Of a DNA stretch of 64,000 nt, positions 1-8,685 are shown one piece after another. Position numbers and translations under genes: made by a program. The DNA comes from Peredibacter sp045999315 (GTDB taxonomy: Bacteria > Bdellovibrionota > Bacteriovoracia > Bacteriovoracales > Bacteriovoracaceae), in contig NZ_CP174607.1 of assembly GCF_045999315.1 (NCBI RefSeq), positions 806,001 through 870,000 on the forward strand. The letters run 5' to 3'. Position 1 is the stretch's first letter. Each line of letters opens with the position of its first letter. The notes under the pieces were generated by a model that saw only the letters and a list, made by a program, of their open reading frames with translations, did not search any database and was not told where the DNA came from.

Positions 1-21
1 TCCCTAAATTATCAACTGGAT

Positions 22-1296
22 TTAGTGCCAATGCCAGTTCTTTTGATGGTCCTCATGAGTATGAAGATAAGAGCCAGGCCTGTAATACTTATCGTAGAAA
101 TCCAAATCAAGATGATGGGCCTGAAGATAGGTAAGACAGTATGTAGAAGGCAATGTCCCTGGAAATTTACCAAACTTTTGGTGAATGTATTCGGCCTGAA
201 GAGCAACACATTCAATAAACTCTTCCGAATGGATCTTCGCACTTTTTCTTACCAGTGGTGATTCTTTCCAAGGGCCAGGGGTCTCTTCGTTAAATGGTCC
301 ATTGGGACCAAACTTTCTCTCCACCACTGCTTTAACAGCGGCCTTCATATCAGAATAGTAAGGAGGACAGAAGGCCTCAAACACTCCAGGGATCCCCACT
401 GGATTCGGAAAGACCCAATCATCCCTGGTGACTGAACTAAATCCTAGTCCTTTGTTCCGAGGATCGCCGCTCACACCAAAAACGGAATGACGGTCGATTC
501 CATCATACATCCATCCTCCAAGTCCCATCGCCTGAAGAATCAAGGACCCCGCGTAACAAGAGGTAGAGATTTCAACGGTTCCTTCACCCAAAACAATTTG
601 TTCAATATAAGAAAGAGGAAAGGGATTCTTTAAATCGACAATATCTTTATATTTATCAAGGCCAGGAATCGGCTCGTGATGAAAATCATTATAAACACCA
701 TAACCATTCTGAGCGAGATAACAAAGCATCAGCACCATGTGCTGGGCCAGATCGACCACAGGTACTACAAATAAGCTTCCGGGACAGTTTGCAATCCACA
801 GATTGTGACTTTCAATATGAGGTTCTTCTACCGGAATCTGAATTCGCTTATCTGAAAGTTGCTTTATCTGACTTCGATTATAATCAAGCCAATCTTCGAC
901 ATTAAGCTCATTGGCCATGGTTTTAGTTTTCGCTGCAGGAGCATTACGATTATTCAGAAAGAAGACCCCAGAATCATCAGAAAAGAACAAGGTACTGGTA
1001 TGAAATCCAGCAGAGGAAGGAAATGTTCGCCCTCCTGCGCTTCCCGCATAATTTGGTAAATCAGGAGCGTACTTCTGATTAAAAGGTATAAGGTGATTCC
1101 AACCAGTGTTACCTGCCATCGCCGAAATAATCAGTGTTCGCTCAATTTCATTTAATGGCTGTGGAGGCTTTTGTGATTGAAAGGCCAATGGACCAGAGTC
1201 AATTGAAGAACCTACTGCAAACCGACGAGATCTTCTTCCCATGATCGCATGCATGAGTGAAAAACTTGCAACTTGCTCTATCGCCTTCCTCGACAT
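22..1296 (-). CDS. Conserved hypothetical protein, possibly nitroreductase-like
   Basis: I do not recognise this 424-aa protein with confidence. The start is set at position 1296 because a strong ribosome site (GGAGGT) lies just upstream; an in-frame ATG 48 bases further out lacks one. There is no signal peptide or clear membrane segment, so it is probably cytoplasmic. The N-terminus carries GRRSRRF followed by a helix with PLNEIERTLI, which recalls the opening of nitroreductase-fold proteins (RRSxRxF). The C-terminus is rich in His and aromatic residues (HTHEDHQKNWHWH). Several conserved-looking Gly/Trp patches suggest a real enzyme. The nitroreductase idea is weak and based only on the N-terminal pattern. 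It stands alone, divergent from the Tsx-like gene. Confidence 0.6.
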   Translation of the reverse strand: MSRKAIEQVASFSLMHAIMGRRSRRFAVGSSIDSGPLAFQSQKPPQPLNEIERTLIISAMAGNTGWNHLIPFNQKYAPDLPNYAGSAGGRTFPSSAGFHTSTLFFSDDSGVFFLNNRNAPAAKTKTMANELNVEDWLDYNRSQIKQLSDKRIQIPVEEPHIESHNLWIANCPGSLFVVPVVDLAQHMVLMLCYLAQNGYGVYNDFHHEPIPGLDKYKDIVDLKNPFPLSYIEQIVLGEGTVEISTSCYAGSLILQAMGLGGWMYDGIDRHSVFGVSGDPRNKGLGFSSVTRDDWVFPNPVGIPGVFEAFCPPYYSDMKAAVKAVVERKFGPNGPFNEETPGPWKESPLVRKSAKIHSEEFIECVALQAEYIHQKFGKFPGTLPSTYCLTYLQAHHLDLDFYDKYYRPGSYLHTHEDHQKNWHWH

Positions 1297-1518
1297 ACCC
1301 ACCTCCAGTATCTCTATTGAAAAACGTATGAGATTCATCAACAAGACCAGCTGCCAATTACTGTTGAGAGAAACAGTTGTTCTACTGAATAGGCATTTTT
1401 TACCTCCGCATTATTACTTACTTAGATAATTAATCATTAGTTTAAAAAGTTAAAAAAATGTTCATTAAGCTTTGATTTAGGTTTCCCGATATTTTGAAAA
1501 AATTTTTCAAGGAAAGTC

Positions 1519-2244
1519 ATGAAAATCATTTGGACTCTGTTGGTGCTGTTGTCTTTTGTTGGCGAGCTTCGAGCAGCAGATTGGTCGGAAACAAACATCC
1601 AATATCTTCAAGGAAGCAACTATCTTCGACCTAATACTGATCGCTACTCCCAATCTCTCATCACGGTCGAACACATAAGTGGCTGGGCCTACGGTAACAA
1701 TTTTTTCTTCTTCGATATTCAAAGTCCCGATACTCAAGACAAGACCGTGACTTACGGAGAAATTTCACCGGCCTTTAGTCTTGGAAAAATGGATTTGGTA
1801 AGAGTGAAAGATCGCTTCGTAAAAGATATTTTACTTCAGCTTAACCTGGAGTTCCCAACAGGACCTGCAAGACGAGCAAACCTTTCAGGCGTGACGATAG
1901 AATGGCAGAATCTTTGGTTTGATTATCTCGCAACTCAATTCTTATATCGTGATGTTTTAGGTGTAGAGGGAACAAGTCAGCAACTAACGATTGTTTGGAG
2001 CAAAGTTTTCGGTCCATCTAATTGGCCCATTCGTTTTAACGGCTTTCTGGATTGGACAGGGGCCGAGGGACACATGCGCGAGAACTTACAAATGCAGCCC
2101 TCTCTTCTTCTTGATCTTGCCAAGAAAACTAATAACAAAGTCCCTCTGAGAATCGGGATGGAGTACAACTTTTGGCAAAACAAATACGGTATCAGAGGTC
2201 TGAATCAAAGTGTTCCTCAATTTAAAGCAGTATGGATTTTTTAA
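1519..2244 (+). CDS. Tsx-like nucleoside-channel outer membrane protein
   Basis: This 241-aa protein begins with a signal peptide (MKIIWTLLVLLSFVGELRAA) and an AAGGAAAG ribosome site. The mature part has alternating hydrophobic/aromatic strands, including GWAYGNNFFFFDI and YGEISPAFSLGKM, that resemble the Tsx/OmpK channel family (Channel_Tsx). It ends in an aromatic residue after a hydrophobic strand (FKAVWIF), as outer-membrane barrels do. E. coli Tsx is somewhat longer, about 290 aa. Family members form outer-membrane channels for nucleosides; the substrate here is not shown. The chemotaxis receptor gene starts only about 13 bases downstream, so the two are probably co-transcribed. Confidence 0.7.
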   Translation: MKIIWTLLVLLSFVGELRAADWSETNIQYLQGSNYLRPNTDRYSQSLITVEHISGWAYGNNFFFFDIQSPDTQDKTVTYGEISPAFSLGKMDLVRVKDRFVKDILLQLNLEFPTGPARRANLSGVTIEWQNLWFDYLATQFLYRDVLGVEGTSQQLTIVWSKVFGPSNWPIRFNGFLDWTGAEGHMRENLQMQPSLLLDLAKKTNNKVPLRIGMEYNFWQNKYGIRGLNQSVPQFKAVWIF

Positions 2245-2257
2245 GGGGTGAATGAAT

Positions 2258-3715
2258 ATGAGCAAAACATTTGAAGGTTTACGCGGGAAATTACTAATAC
2301 TGGCAGTCCTTCCATTGATTGCCTTGGCCATCACAACGATTATTAGTTTGAGAGGCTTTTCAAAAATTGGCGGAATGTTAAATGAATCCTATGAGGTCTA
2401 CGTTCCAAACATTCGGCTTCTAGGACAAATCAATCTCAATCGAGCGAACATCGGTTACTTCACCTTTGCGGCCCTAAGTAATAAAGAGGACTCTGAAAAT
2501 AGAAAAAAGTTTATCGCCCTTCTGGATCGTTCAGTCGGTGATTACAAATCGGCAGTCGAAGAATATATGAAGCAAAAGTATATTCAGGGTGAGGCTGAAG
2601 CATTTAAAGACATGAAGGACCACTACCCTAAGTATCTTGAGTACACATCACAAGTTAGAGAGGCCCTGACACGTGGACAACCTTCCGACTTTGAATTTGT
2701 ATTATCTCTTGTGGATAAAGGCGGACCATGGCAAGTGCTTCAAATTGAAGTCGATTCAACCATCACAAAAATTTATGAAATGTATACGTCCATTAGCAAG
2801 TCGAACAACATTCTTCAGGCAGAAGAAAGAGAAAGCAAGGCCATGATGATTCTTCTGGTCGCTCTTGTCTCTTCAGGGATTCTTTTCACCGTGGTTTTCA
2901 TGCTTTCAAATCGTGTATCCAATTCAGTTGGTGGAGTGGCCCGTGCTCTGACGACCGTTAGTGATAACGTGTCGGGTGCCATTACCCAACTTTCGGCGGC
3001 CGGGCAGTCTCTTTCCAGCGCTTCAACTGAATCTGCTGCTTCACTCGAAGAAACTGTGGCCTCAATTGAAGAGCTCACCTCAATGGTAACAAGAAACTCT
3101 GAACACGCCAAAGAGGCCTCTGATCTTGCCAATGAATCATCTCAGATCGCACGCGAAGGTGAAAAAGAGATCAATGACCTTATTCAATCTATGCATGAAG
3201 TTGCGAATGACTCTAAAAAGATCGAAGAGATCATAAAGGTCATTGATGATATTGCTTTCCAGACGAACCTCCTTGCTCTTAACGCTGCGGTTGAGGCCGC
3301 TCGTGCTGGCGAACAAGGTAAAGGTTTTGCGGTGGTAGCGGATGCGGTCAGAAATCTCGCGGGACGTTCTGCGACTGCTGCCAAAGAGATTAATACTCTC
3401 ATTAAAGAAAGCGTGGATAGAACTGAAGAAAGCCGTCAGCTTGCGGACAACTCAGGAAACGTTCTTATGAGAATTGTTGCCTCGGTTGAGAAAGTGGCCG
3501 TTCTTAATAAAGAGATCTCCGCCGCTAGTAACGAGCAAACGGTAGGACTAAGTCAAATTAGTAAGGCCATGAATCAACTAGATCAGGCCTCACAATTGAA
3601 TGCTCAATCAACTCAAGAAATTGCTTCAACTGCTGAAAACATTGAACAGCGCTCGGAAGAAATGAAAGAACAGGTGAAGATTTTAAGTCGTGAAGTTTTA
3701 GGCAGTGCTGCCTAA
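2258..3715 (+). CDS. Methyl-accepting chemotaxis protein
   Basis: A transmembrane chemoreceptor of 485 aa. It has a first membrane helix near residues 13-32, a periplasmic region of about 160 residues resembling a four-helix-bundle sensor (4HB_MCP), a second helix near 195-218, and a long coiled-coil signalling domain. The hairpin tip that binds CheA/CheW is intact (IDDIAFQTNLLALNAAVEAA, then AGEQGKGFAVVADAVR). A canonical HAMP domain is not obvious after the second helix. Two starts are possible: the ATG at 2252 is only 3 bases from the AAGGGG site, while 2258 is 9 bases away, so 2258 is preferred. It follows the Tsx-like gene closely and ends at a strong terminator. Confidence 0.93.
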   Translation: MSKTFEGLRGKLLILAVLPLIALAITTIISLRGFSKIGGMLNESYEVYVPNIRLLGQINLNRANIGYFTFAALSNKEDSENRKKFIALLDRSVGDYKSAVEEYMKQKYIQGEAEAFKDMKDHYPKYLEYTSQVREALTRGQPSDFEFVLSLVDKGGPWQVLQIEVDSTITKIYEMYTSISKSNNILQAEERESKAMMILLVALVSSGILFTVVFMLSNRVSNSVGGVARALTTVSDNVSGAITQLSAAGQSLSSASTESAASLEETVASIEELTSMVTRNSEHAKEASDLANESSQIAREGEKEINDLIQSMHEVANDSKKIEEIIKVIDDIAFQTNLLALNAAVEAARAGEQGKGFAVVADAVRNLAGRSATAAKEINTLIKESVDRTEESRQLADNSGNVLMRIVASVEKVAVLNKEISAASNEQTVGLSQISKAMNQLDQASQLNAQSTQEIASTAENIEQRSEEMKEQVKILSREVLGSAA

Positions 3716-3722
3716 AAAAGTA

Positions 3723-3749
3723 AGGGGAGGTTTTGACCTCCCCTTTTTT
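3723..3749. terminator. Bidirectional intrinsic terminator
   Basis: A perfect 9-bp stem (AGGGGAGGT / ACCTCCCCT) with a four-base loop is followed by a run of T. It separates the chemoreceptor gene from the convergent UDG-like gene and could serve both strands. Confidence 0.9.
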
Positions 3750-3751
3750 AT

Positions 3752-6136
3752 TTAAGCAACTCTGAAAAGTTCTCTTAAAGCATGTTCCCAAAAACTTAGC
3801 CTAGGATCAATACGTGTACGGCGAAGGTAATTTGGAATGGATTCGCCAGGTAGCGGTAGATTATTTTTTTTCAACTTATTAATCAGAATATTCACATCAT
3901 GATTATGTTCAGGAACCAGGCCTGAACGTTGTTGCCATGCCCATGCTGGAGCAACTTCAGCAAAAGCAAGACCACGGAACTTGTCTTCAGAATTTAAAAC
4001 TCGGTCACCAGAAGTTCCTTCCCAAGTCCGAGCATAAAAAGAAAGATGACTACGAGGAATATTCATCAGATTCGCACGAATCGTCGCCGTCTTAAATTGA
4101 GGCAGGGCCTTAAAGTCATTAGCAGCAGCAAGGATGTCGGCCTGATCCGGCCCACCAGAGCGGCCGATATGAACGACCGGGATACGACTATTTCCAAGAA
4201 TACGTTTTACTTCAAGCTTCGCAGCTGGACCATCAGTAATAATAAGTTCAGGTCCCCCATTACTTAGAAGTTTACCAAGGAGAGCATTACGATAGTTTTC
4301 TGTAGCAGCAAGAACGTGCTTCCAATCTTCCGCAGTTGCGCCATCCATTCCGAATGGAACTGTCTTAATGACCAAATAGTTCTCGTCTTGAACCCCAAGA
4401 TCTCTCATCAGACCTTGAAGGTGCTGACCTCGTGTTCCTGTTAGCGCTCGAGCAGTAATAAGATCATCATATCCGCGAGGATCCGCCACGATTATCACGC
4501 GAGGTTTGTCTAAATTTCCGCGGTAGTGACCGAAGTCACCAATGTCAGGATGGTTCTTCACATAATACGCATCAATTCCATTCGACTGGAATGACTTTCC
4601 TGGTTTGGTTTTGAAAATCTGTTTCATGTTCAGATTTTCTTTCATAATACGAGCATACATTTCACCCGGACCGGCGTCGAACACGTAACGAAGATGAGCA
4701 CTACGAGGACGAGTGACGAAAAGTTCTTCTTTAGAGAAATCTTCACCTGGACGAGCATTCGTCATGGCCCCAATGGCCTTTCTATCAAAGCGGGCCTGGT
4801 CACGAGTACCAAAGACAATTACATGAGGATTACTTCCCATACGAGAAGCAGTTGAAACCGGAACCATGCGAGTACCTGGGGTACCGAAGTCATAATATTC
4901 AGGTCCAATGTCCGCTCGAGAATAACGATATGGCTGACCTGAGGCATAGCGGTTGGACATTCCTGGATCTGGATTAATTTTCCAGCCCGCACTTACATAT
5001 GGTCTAAGTACATTTAGATCTTGAGCAACGGCCTTGGATGCTTGCTCATTTGAAAGATTACTAAGAAACGTCGGGTGTGGAAGTTCAACCACGAGTACAT
5101 CAGAACTGATTGTTGAACCATCACTTAGTCTAAGACCTTTGAGTGAACGAGTATAAGCATTACGAACTTTAATCTTATTGAGATCGTACCCACCAAGTTG
5201 TGCCGGGTGCAGGAGACCATTTCTCATTGGACCGGCCTTCGTAAATACCATCTCACTCTTGTATTTTTCTACGTTCGCTTGAAGGTCTTCAACTGCGGTC
5301 TTTTGGACGGGTTCTTTAGTATAATCCAATCGACGAGCGGCCATACGCGAATAAAGATCATTTCCTTCCTGGTCTACCACCACTGGGAATTCATTATTTC
5401 CCCCCGCGTATTCTAACTTAGTTTCCGCTACCTGAATTTGATCAATAATTTTTTCGATACGGGACTCTACTTTTCCCCCCTTACTTTCAACATAGGCCCC
5501 CATAGCATCACGAGCAGCTCCGCCGAATGTAACGATTAATTTAATTGAATCGCGATTATTACGAATGATCCAATCAATGAGGTTGTTACGCCATTTGGTA
5601 ACTGGGCTATCTACATCTTGGGTAAGTAGCCACAGGCGATTATCAACTAAGTTAGAAAGATTGAATGAGTCTTGTCCTTTATCATTACGGTAAATGAAAG
5701 GAGTATTGTAGGCCCCATACTGACCTTTGATAGTATAAGCATAAGTGTTTATAAAGGCCGCGCCTTCGTTGACACCAAAATAAGCAGCGAGATCCTGAGC
5801 ACGACCGCCAAAACCTGCGGTCGCTGGACGACCAGCGGCCTCTGCGATGTGAGTAGCATCCTGTCCAATGAAAAGAATTTTTACTTTGTTCGGTGCTTGA
5901 AGCATACGCCACGGCACTGGTCCAAATGCTGGACGAAATTTTTGTTCACCCATCAATTGATTGGCGATCTCAGGCATGTTCGGAATATTTGCAGTAAGAT
6001 CAATGAGCTCTTTGCCCATTTTTGTGCGAGGGTTTGGACCTGGGTCATATGACCATATCGGCATGGCCGCATTGGCCATTTGAGTAGTGATAAGAAGAAA
6101 ATTAAGAGAATGTAATAAGCATGAAAGCTTTTTCAT
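3752..6136 (-). CDS. Exported protein with two uracil-DNA-glycosylase-like domains
   Basis: This 794-aa protein has a signal peptide (KK, then a hydrophobic stretch, cleavage near ANA-A at residues 21-24). Domain 1 (about 84-380) looks like the UDG superfamily: KILFIGQDATH at 86-96 parallels family-1 motif A (GQDPYH), GFGGR lies at 108-112, FINTYAYT at 128-135, VTFGGAARDAM at 202-212, and LPHPTFLS at 352-359 parallels motif B (HPSPLS). Domain 2 (about 543-680) repeats the pattern in weaker form: VIIVADPRGYDD at 547-558, GTRGQHLQ at 567-574, YLVIKTVPF at 587-595, LIITDGPAAK at 631-640 and VVHIGRS at 654-660. UDGs are normally cytoplasmic repair enzymes, so export is odd. Activity is not proven; the fold assignment is inferred from motifs. 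The ribosome site is AAAGGA and the gene is monocistronic. Confidence 0.75.
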   Translation of the reverse strand: MKKLSCLLHSLNFLLITTQMANAAMPIWSYDPGPNPRTKMGKELIDLTANIPNMPEIANQLMGEQKFRPAFGPVPWRMLQAPNKVKILFIGQDATHIAEAAGRPATAGFGGRAQDLAAYFGVNEGAAFINTYAYTIKGQYGAYNTPFIYRNDKGQDSFNLSNLVDNRLWLLTQDVDSPVTKWRNNLIDWIIRNNRDSIKLIVTFGGAARDAMGAYVESKGGKVESRIEKIIDQIQVAETKLEYAGGNNEFPVVVDQEGNDLYSRMAARRLDYTKEPVQKTAVEDLQANVEKYKSEMVFTKAGPMRNGLLHPAQLGGYDLNKIKVRNAYTRSLKGLRLSDGSTISSDVLVVELPHPTFLSNLSNEQASKAVAQDLNVLRPYVSAGWKINPDPGMSNRYASGQPYRYSRADIGPEYYDFGTPGTRMVPVSTASRMGSNPHVIVFGTRDQARFDRKAIGAMTNARPGEDFSKEELFVTRPRSAHLRYVFDAGPGEMYARIMKENLNMKQIFKTKPGKSFQSNGIDAYYVKNHPDIGDFGHYRGNLDKPRVIIVADPRGYDDLITARALTGTRGQHLQGLMRDLGVQDENYLVIKTVPFGMDGATAEDWKHVLAATENYRNALLGKLLSNGGPELIITDGPAAKLEVKRILGNSRIPVVHIGRSGGPDQADILAAANDFKALPQFKTATIRANLMNIPRSHLSFYARTWEGTSGDRVLNSEDKFRGLAFAEVAPAWAWQQRSGLVPEHNHDVNILINKLKKNNLPLPGESIPNYLRRTRIDPRLSFWEHALRELFRVA

Positions 6137-6374
6137 ACATGCATCCTTTAGAATAATGGCCGCATCCTAAATCCGCCCTAGATAGACTTCAAATCAAGTT
6201 TGTCCTGACAGAAAGAATTACACTGTAAGAAATTCCTGATTGATTGAGATCGGAAGCAGGCCAATGTTTTCTTAAGGTGATTTAGAGTTCAAAAACTTTG
6301 CGGGTCACTGTTTAGATGGAGGAGTTTCATTCTGGCAGAGGCCAGGAAAATAAGCCCTTTAACAGGAGGTCAAC

Positions 6375-6674
6375 ATGAAACGACTACTTTGTGGAGCAGT
6401 GACAGCACTACTTATTTCAATGCCGTTGTTTGCTCAAACTTCAAGCAGCAGCTCAATGCCTTCTTCAGAGTCAATGGAAGAGTCAAAGACAACTACTGAA
6501 GAAGTAAGACGTACAACTTCACCATCGGGTGAAACAACTGAAGAAGTTGAAAGAATGGAAGATTCTTCTATGTCTCCATCTCACTCTGGTAGTTCTCAAA
6601 CTCCAGGCAGTATGGATTCAAGCTCTCCTTCTTCTTCAAAACCTAAGAGTTCAACAACTCCATCTGGTAACTAA
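6375..6674 (+). CDS. Small secreted Ser/Thr-rich protein
   Basis: A 99-aa protein preceded by a near-perfect AGGAGG ribosome site. It has a signal peptide (MKRLLCGAVTALLISMPLFAQ) and a mature part that is almost entirely Ser, Thr, Pro, Glu, Met and Gly, with motifs such as TTEEV(R/E)R repeated at about residues 41-46 and 55-60. It is probably disordered and lies in the periplasm or outside the cell. No family is recognised. It is a single-gene unit with a terminator directly after the stop. Low complexity makes homology calls unreliable. Confidence 0.8.
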   Translation: MKRLLCGAVTALLISMPLFAQTSSSSSMPSSESMEESKTTTEEVRRTTSPSGETTEEVERMEDSSMSPSHSGSSQTPGSMDSSSPSSSKPKSSTTPSGN

Positions 6675-6702
6675 AAAAAAGGGGCCGCTAAGGCCCCTCT
6701 TT
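6673..6702. terminator. Bidirectional intrinsic terminator
   Basis: The stem AGGGGCC/GGCCCCT with a five-base loop sits between convergent genes. The left flank is eight A's, which gives a long U-tract for the minus-strand FecR gene; the plus-strand tail is a weaker TCTTT. Confidence 0.85.
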
Positions 6703-6704
6703 GA

Positions 6705-7373
6705 TTATTTCGTTTTCTTAGCGAATCTCTTCTTTAACTTGTCCCAACTTTTCTTAACCACTTTATCAGCAGTGAAAGCCGGTTCATTTCCAAGTTTCGA
6801 AACCGCCTCACGCCTTGTGAAAACTTTGTCTTTGGCAACGAAGGTCACCCCTTCCTTGGCCTTAACAATTTCTGGCACGAAGCTTTGAATAAATGGTGAT
6901 GAAACACTCAGCTGTCCGCTGAAAACATCCAGATCAACGTTTTTGGACTCTTGAAGGGCCAATTCAAAATCCCCTTGAGTCCCGGCGGCCGAGGCCCCTT
7001 CAGTTTCCCAACGCTGCTCAATTTCCTGGTTCTTTCGAGAAGGTGAATGAACTTTTAACGAACCTTTTTGGAGCTTCAGTACAGAGAATGCCTTTTCGCT
7101 TTTTTTAGTCACCTCAAGGTCTGATTGCTCAATAAGTAATTCTGAATTTTTAGTAAGCACGACTTGAGTTTCTGGATAAAGATGAAGAAGAAGATTTGAG
7201 TTACCGGCCACAATTAGGTCACCGACTTCTAGCTTACTGTCCGATTTAAGTTCTACTTTGCTTTTATTTCTTACGATATGCGCTTCAGATTTATCAGTAA
7301 GTTTAAGAACTTTACCGATATCAGCAAAAGCAGTTGAAAGAGTCATCATAAAACAGAAAATCCACAGACCCAT
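6705..7373 (-). CDS. Exported FecR-domain protein
   Basis: A 222-aa protein with a signal peptide (about residues 1-17, cleavage after AFA). The middle holds a FecR-like beta domain: VGDLIVAGNSNLLLHLYPETQVVL, followed by a LQKGSLKV segment and a stretch ending in a FSGQLSVSSP strand. In the FecR family such domains sense or bind periplasmic ligands or simply form an envelope beta structure; no sigma factor partner is nearby, so a classical FecI/FecR role is unlikely. The C-terminus is Lys-rich (KKSWDKLKKRFAKKTK). It lies 66 bases downstream of dacB on the same strand and may be the last gene of an ldt-dacB-fecR unit. Confidence 0.75.
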   Translation of the reverse strand: MGLWIFCFMMTLSTAFADIGKVLKLTDKSEAHIVRNKSKVELKSDSKLEVGDLIVAGNSNLLLHLYPETQVVLTKNSELLIEQSDLEVTKKSEKAFSVLKLQKGSLKVHSPSRKNQEIEQRWETEGASAAGTQGDFELALQESKNVDLDVFSGQLSVSSPFIQSFVPEIVKAKEGVTFVAKDKVFTRREAVSKLGNEPAFTADKVVKKSWDKLKKRFAKKTK

Positions 7374-7439
7374 GATAATTCCTTGATAAGGTTCATGGAA
7401 TTATTCTCACGTGAAAGTAATCTGATGGCAATGAAGGAC

Positions 7440-8684
7440 CTAGTGAACCAACTGCAAAAAATCCTCTCCGTCCCAAGGGAAGATTGAGATTTTTTCATAG
7501 ACTAGAGGCGTTGGAGTTCCTAACTGATCGAACATTTTATCCACAAAGTGGTCCTGGAACTTTCGGGCCTGGACAGGAGTCTTTGTATGATTCAAGATGG
7601 CGAACGGAACTTCTCCAGAAATAAGAAGGACCCCTGCAAGACTTGATGTGTGCTTCAACGTTCCAGTTTTTGAAAGGACCGATTCATGAGTTTCAGGATA
7701 ATCTTCAAAACGATTACGGAAAGAACCAAGATCTTTACCACCGTTGACCGCAACGATATCACTTAACTCAAAATGCTGCTTGCCTGCACTTTCAGATAAT
7801 AAAGAAATTGATTTTAAAATCATGCGACAAGTGGCCAAATTATCAAAACGTTTTTTGCCATTAATGATGGGAAGTCCTGATCCATTAGAAATAGAAAATG
7901 TGGCCGAGTCCACGTTCTTTTCCAGCATGAGTGCCCTGAAACTTTTCTTTTTTTGGCCAAGGGCAAAGAGATTTTCTGCTACCACATTTTTAGACATCAC
8001 ATTCATTGCCTTAATGATGGCGTGAAGTGGTTTTGAATGGTGGACATACTCCACCGGATTCTCATCTTGTAATGGGTTAACATCCCTTAAAACAACTGAA
8101 GTCGCGCTAAGGCTTGGAGCATCCCCTTCGAGTTCAATCCCCTCTTCTCGCGCGAACTTTTGTACGGTCTTCCAAGTCGTATTAAGTGTTTTTTGGTTCT
8201 TGGGATTGAAGTAATAAGCAATACGCTGTCTGATTTGTTCAGAAGTGATCACTTGATAGTCCTCGAGGCCCAGATCATAAAAACGAAAATTTGAGTTAAA
8301 ACTCACCTGCTTAAATTTGGTATGACCCAAATCATTAAGAGCTCTCATGAGAAGAAGCATTTTCTCTTCTTCAAAATACGGATCTAAACCGCCTTCGATA
8401 TGAAGGCCGTCCTTTCCGATGTAGACCTTCGTTTGGAAAGTTTGATTAAGATCAAAAACTTCCGAGGCCAAAAGTGTTGTGAGAAGTTTTGTAACAGAGG
8501 CAATTCTTTGTTTCTTATCTACCTGATAACCACCAACCTGACCTTGTTGTTCATAACAATAGGTCTGTTCAGTAATTGTCCCGACTTTATACTTCGTATT
8601 GAGGGTCTTGAAATCCTGAGTCAGGACCGGGTTGGCCCTGACTGAAGTTGAAATAATCGCTAAAGCAAATAAGAGTTTCTTCAT
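7440..8684 (-). CDS. dacB: D-alanyl-D-alanine carboxypeptidase, PBP4/DacB family
   Basis: A 414-aa periplasmic S13-family peptidase that trims or cuts peptidoglycan stem peptides. The signal peptide ends near residue 17 (VRA-N). All three active-site motifs are present: SVTK at 63-66 with the nucleophile Ser63, SKN at 231-233, and KTG at 339-341. The family pattern SNGSGL lies at 266-271. The length is a little shorter than E. coli PBP4 (477 aa), as in compact DacB versions. It starts one base after the L,D-transpeptidase stop, so the two are translationally linked. In predatory Bdellovibrio, DacB homologues round up the prey wall; whether this copy acts on self or prey wall cannot be told from sequence. 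Confidence 0.92.
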   Translation of the reverse strand: MKKLLFALAIISTSVRANPVLTQDFKTLNTKYKVGTITEQTYCYEQQGQVGGYQVDKKQRIASVTKLLTTLLASEVFDLNQTFQTKVYIGKDGLHIEGGLDPYFEEEKMLLLMRALNDLGHTKFKQVSFNSNFRFYDLGLEDYQVITSEQIRQRIAYYFNPKNQKTLNTTWKTVQKFAREEGIELEGDAPSLSATSVVLRDVNPLQDENPVEYVHHSKPLHAIIKAMNVMSKNVVAENLFALGQKKKSFRALMLEKNVDSATFSISNGSGLPIINGKKRFDNLATCRMILKSISLLSESAGKQHFELSDIVAVNGGKDLGSFRNRFEDYPETHESVLSKTGTLKHTSSLAGVLLISGEVPFAILNHTKTPVQARKFQDHFVDKMFDQLGTPTPLVYEKISIFPWDGEDFLQLVH

Positions 8685-8685
8685 T

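Noticed and set aside
5672..6052. 126-aa plus-strand frame inside the UDG-like gene
   Set aside because: It is antisense to a well-supported gene, has no ribosome site and no recognisable domain.
6316..6378. 20-codon frame whose TGA overlaps the start of the Ser/Thr-rich secreted protein
   Set aside because: There is no ribosome site ahead of it and the peptide has no features; the overlap is probably chance.
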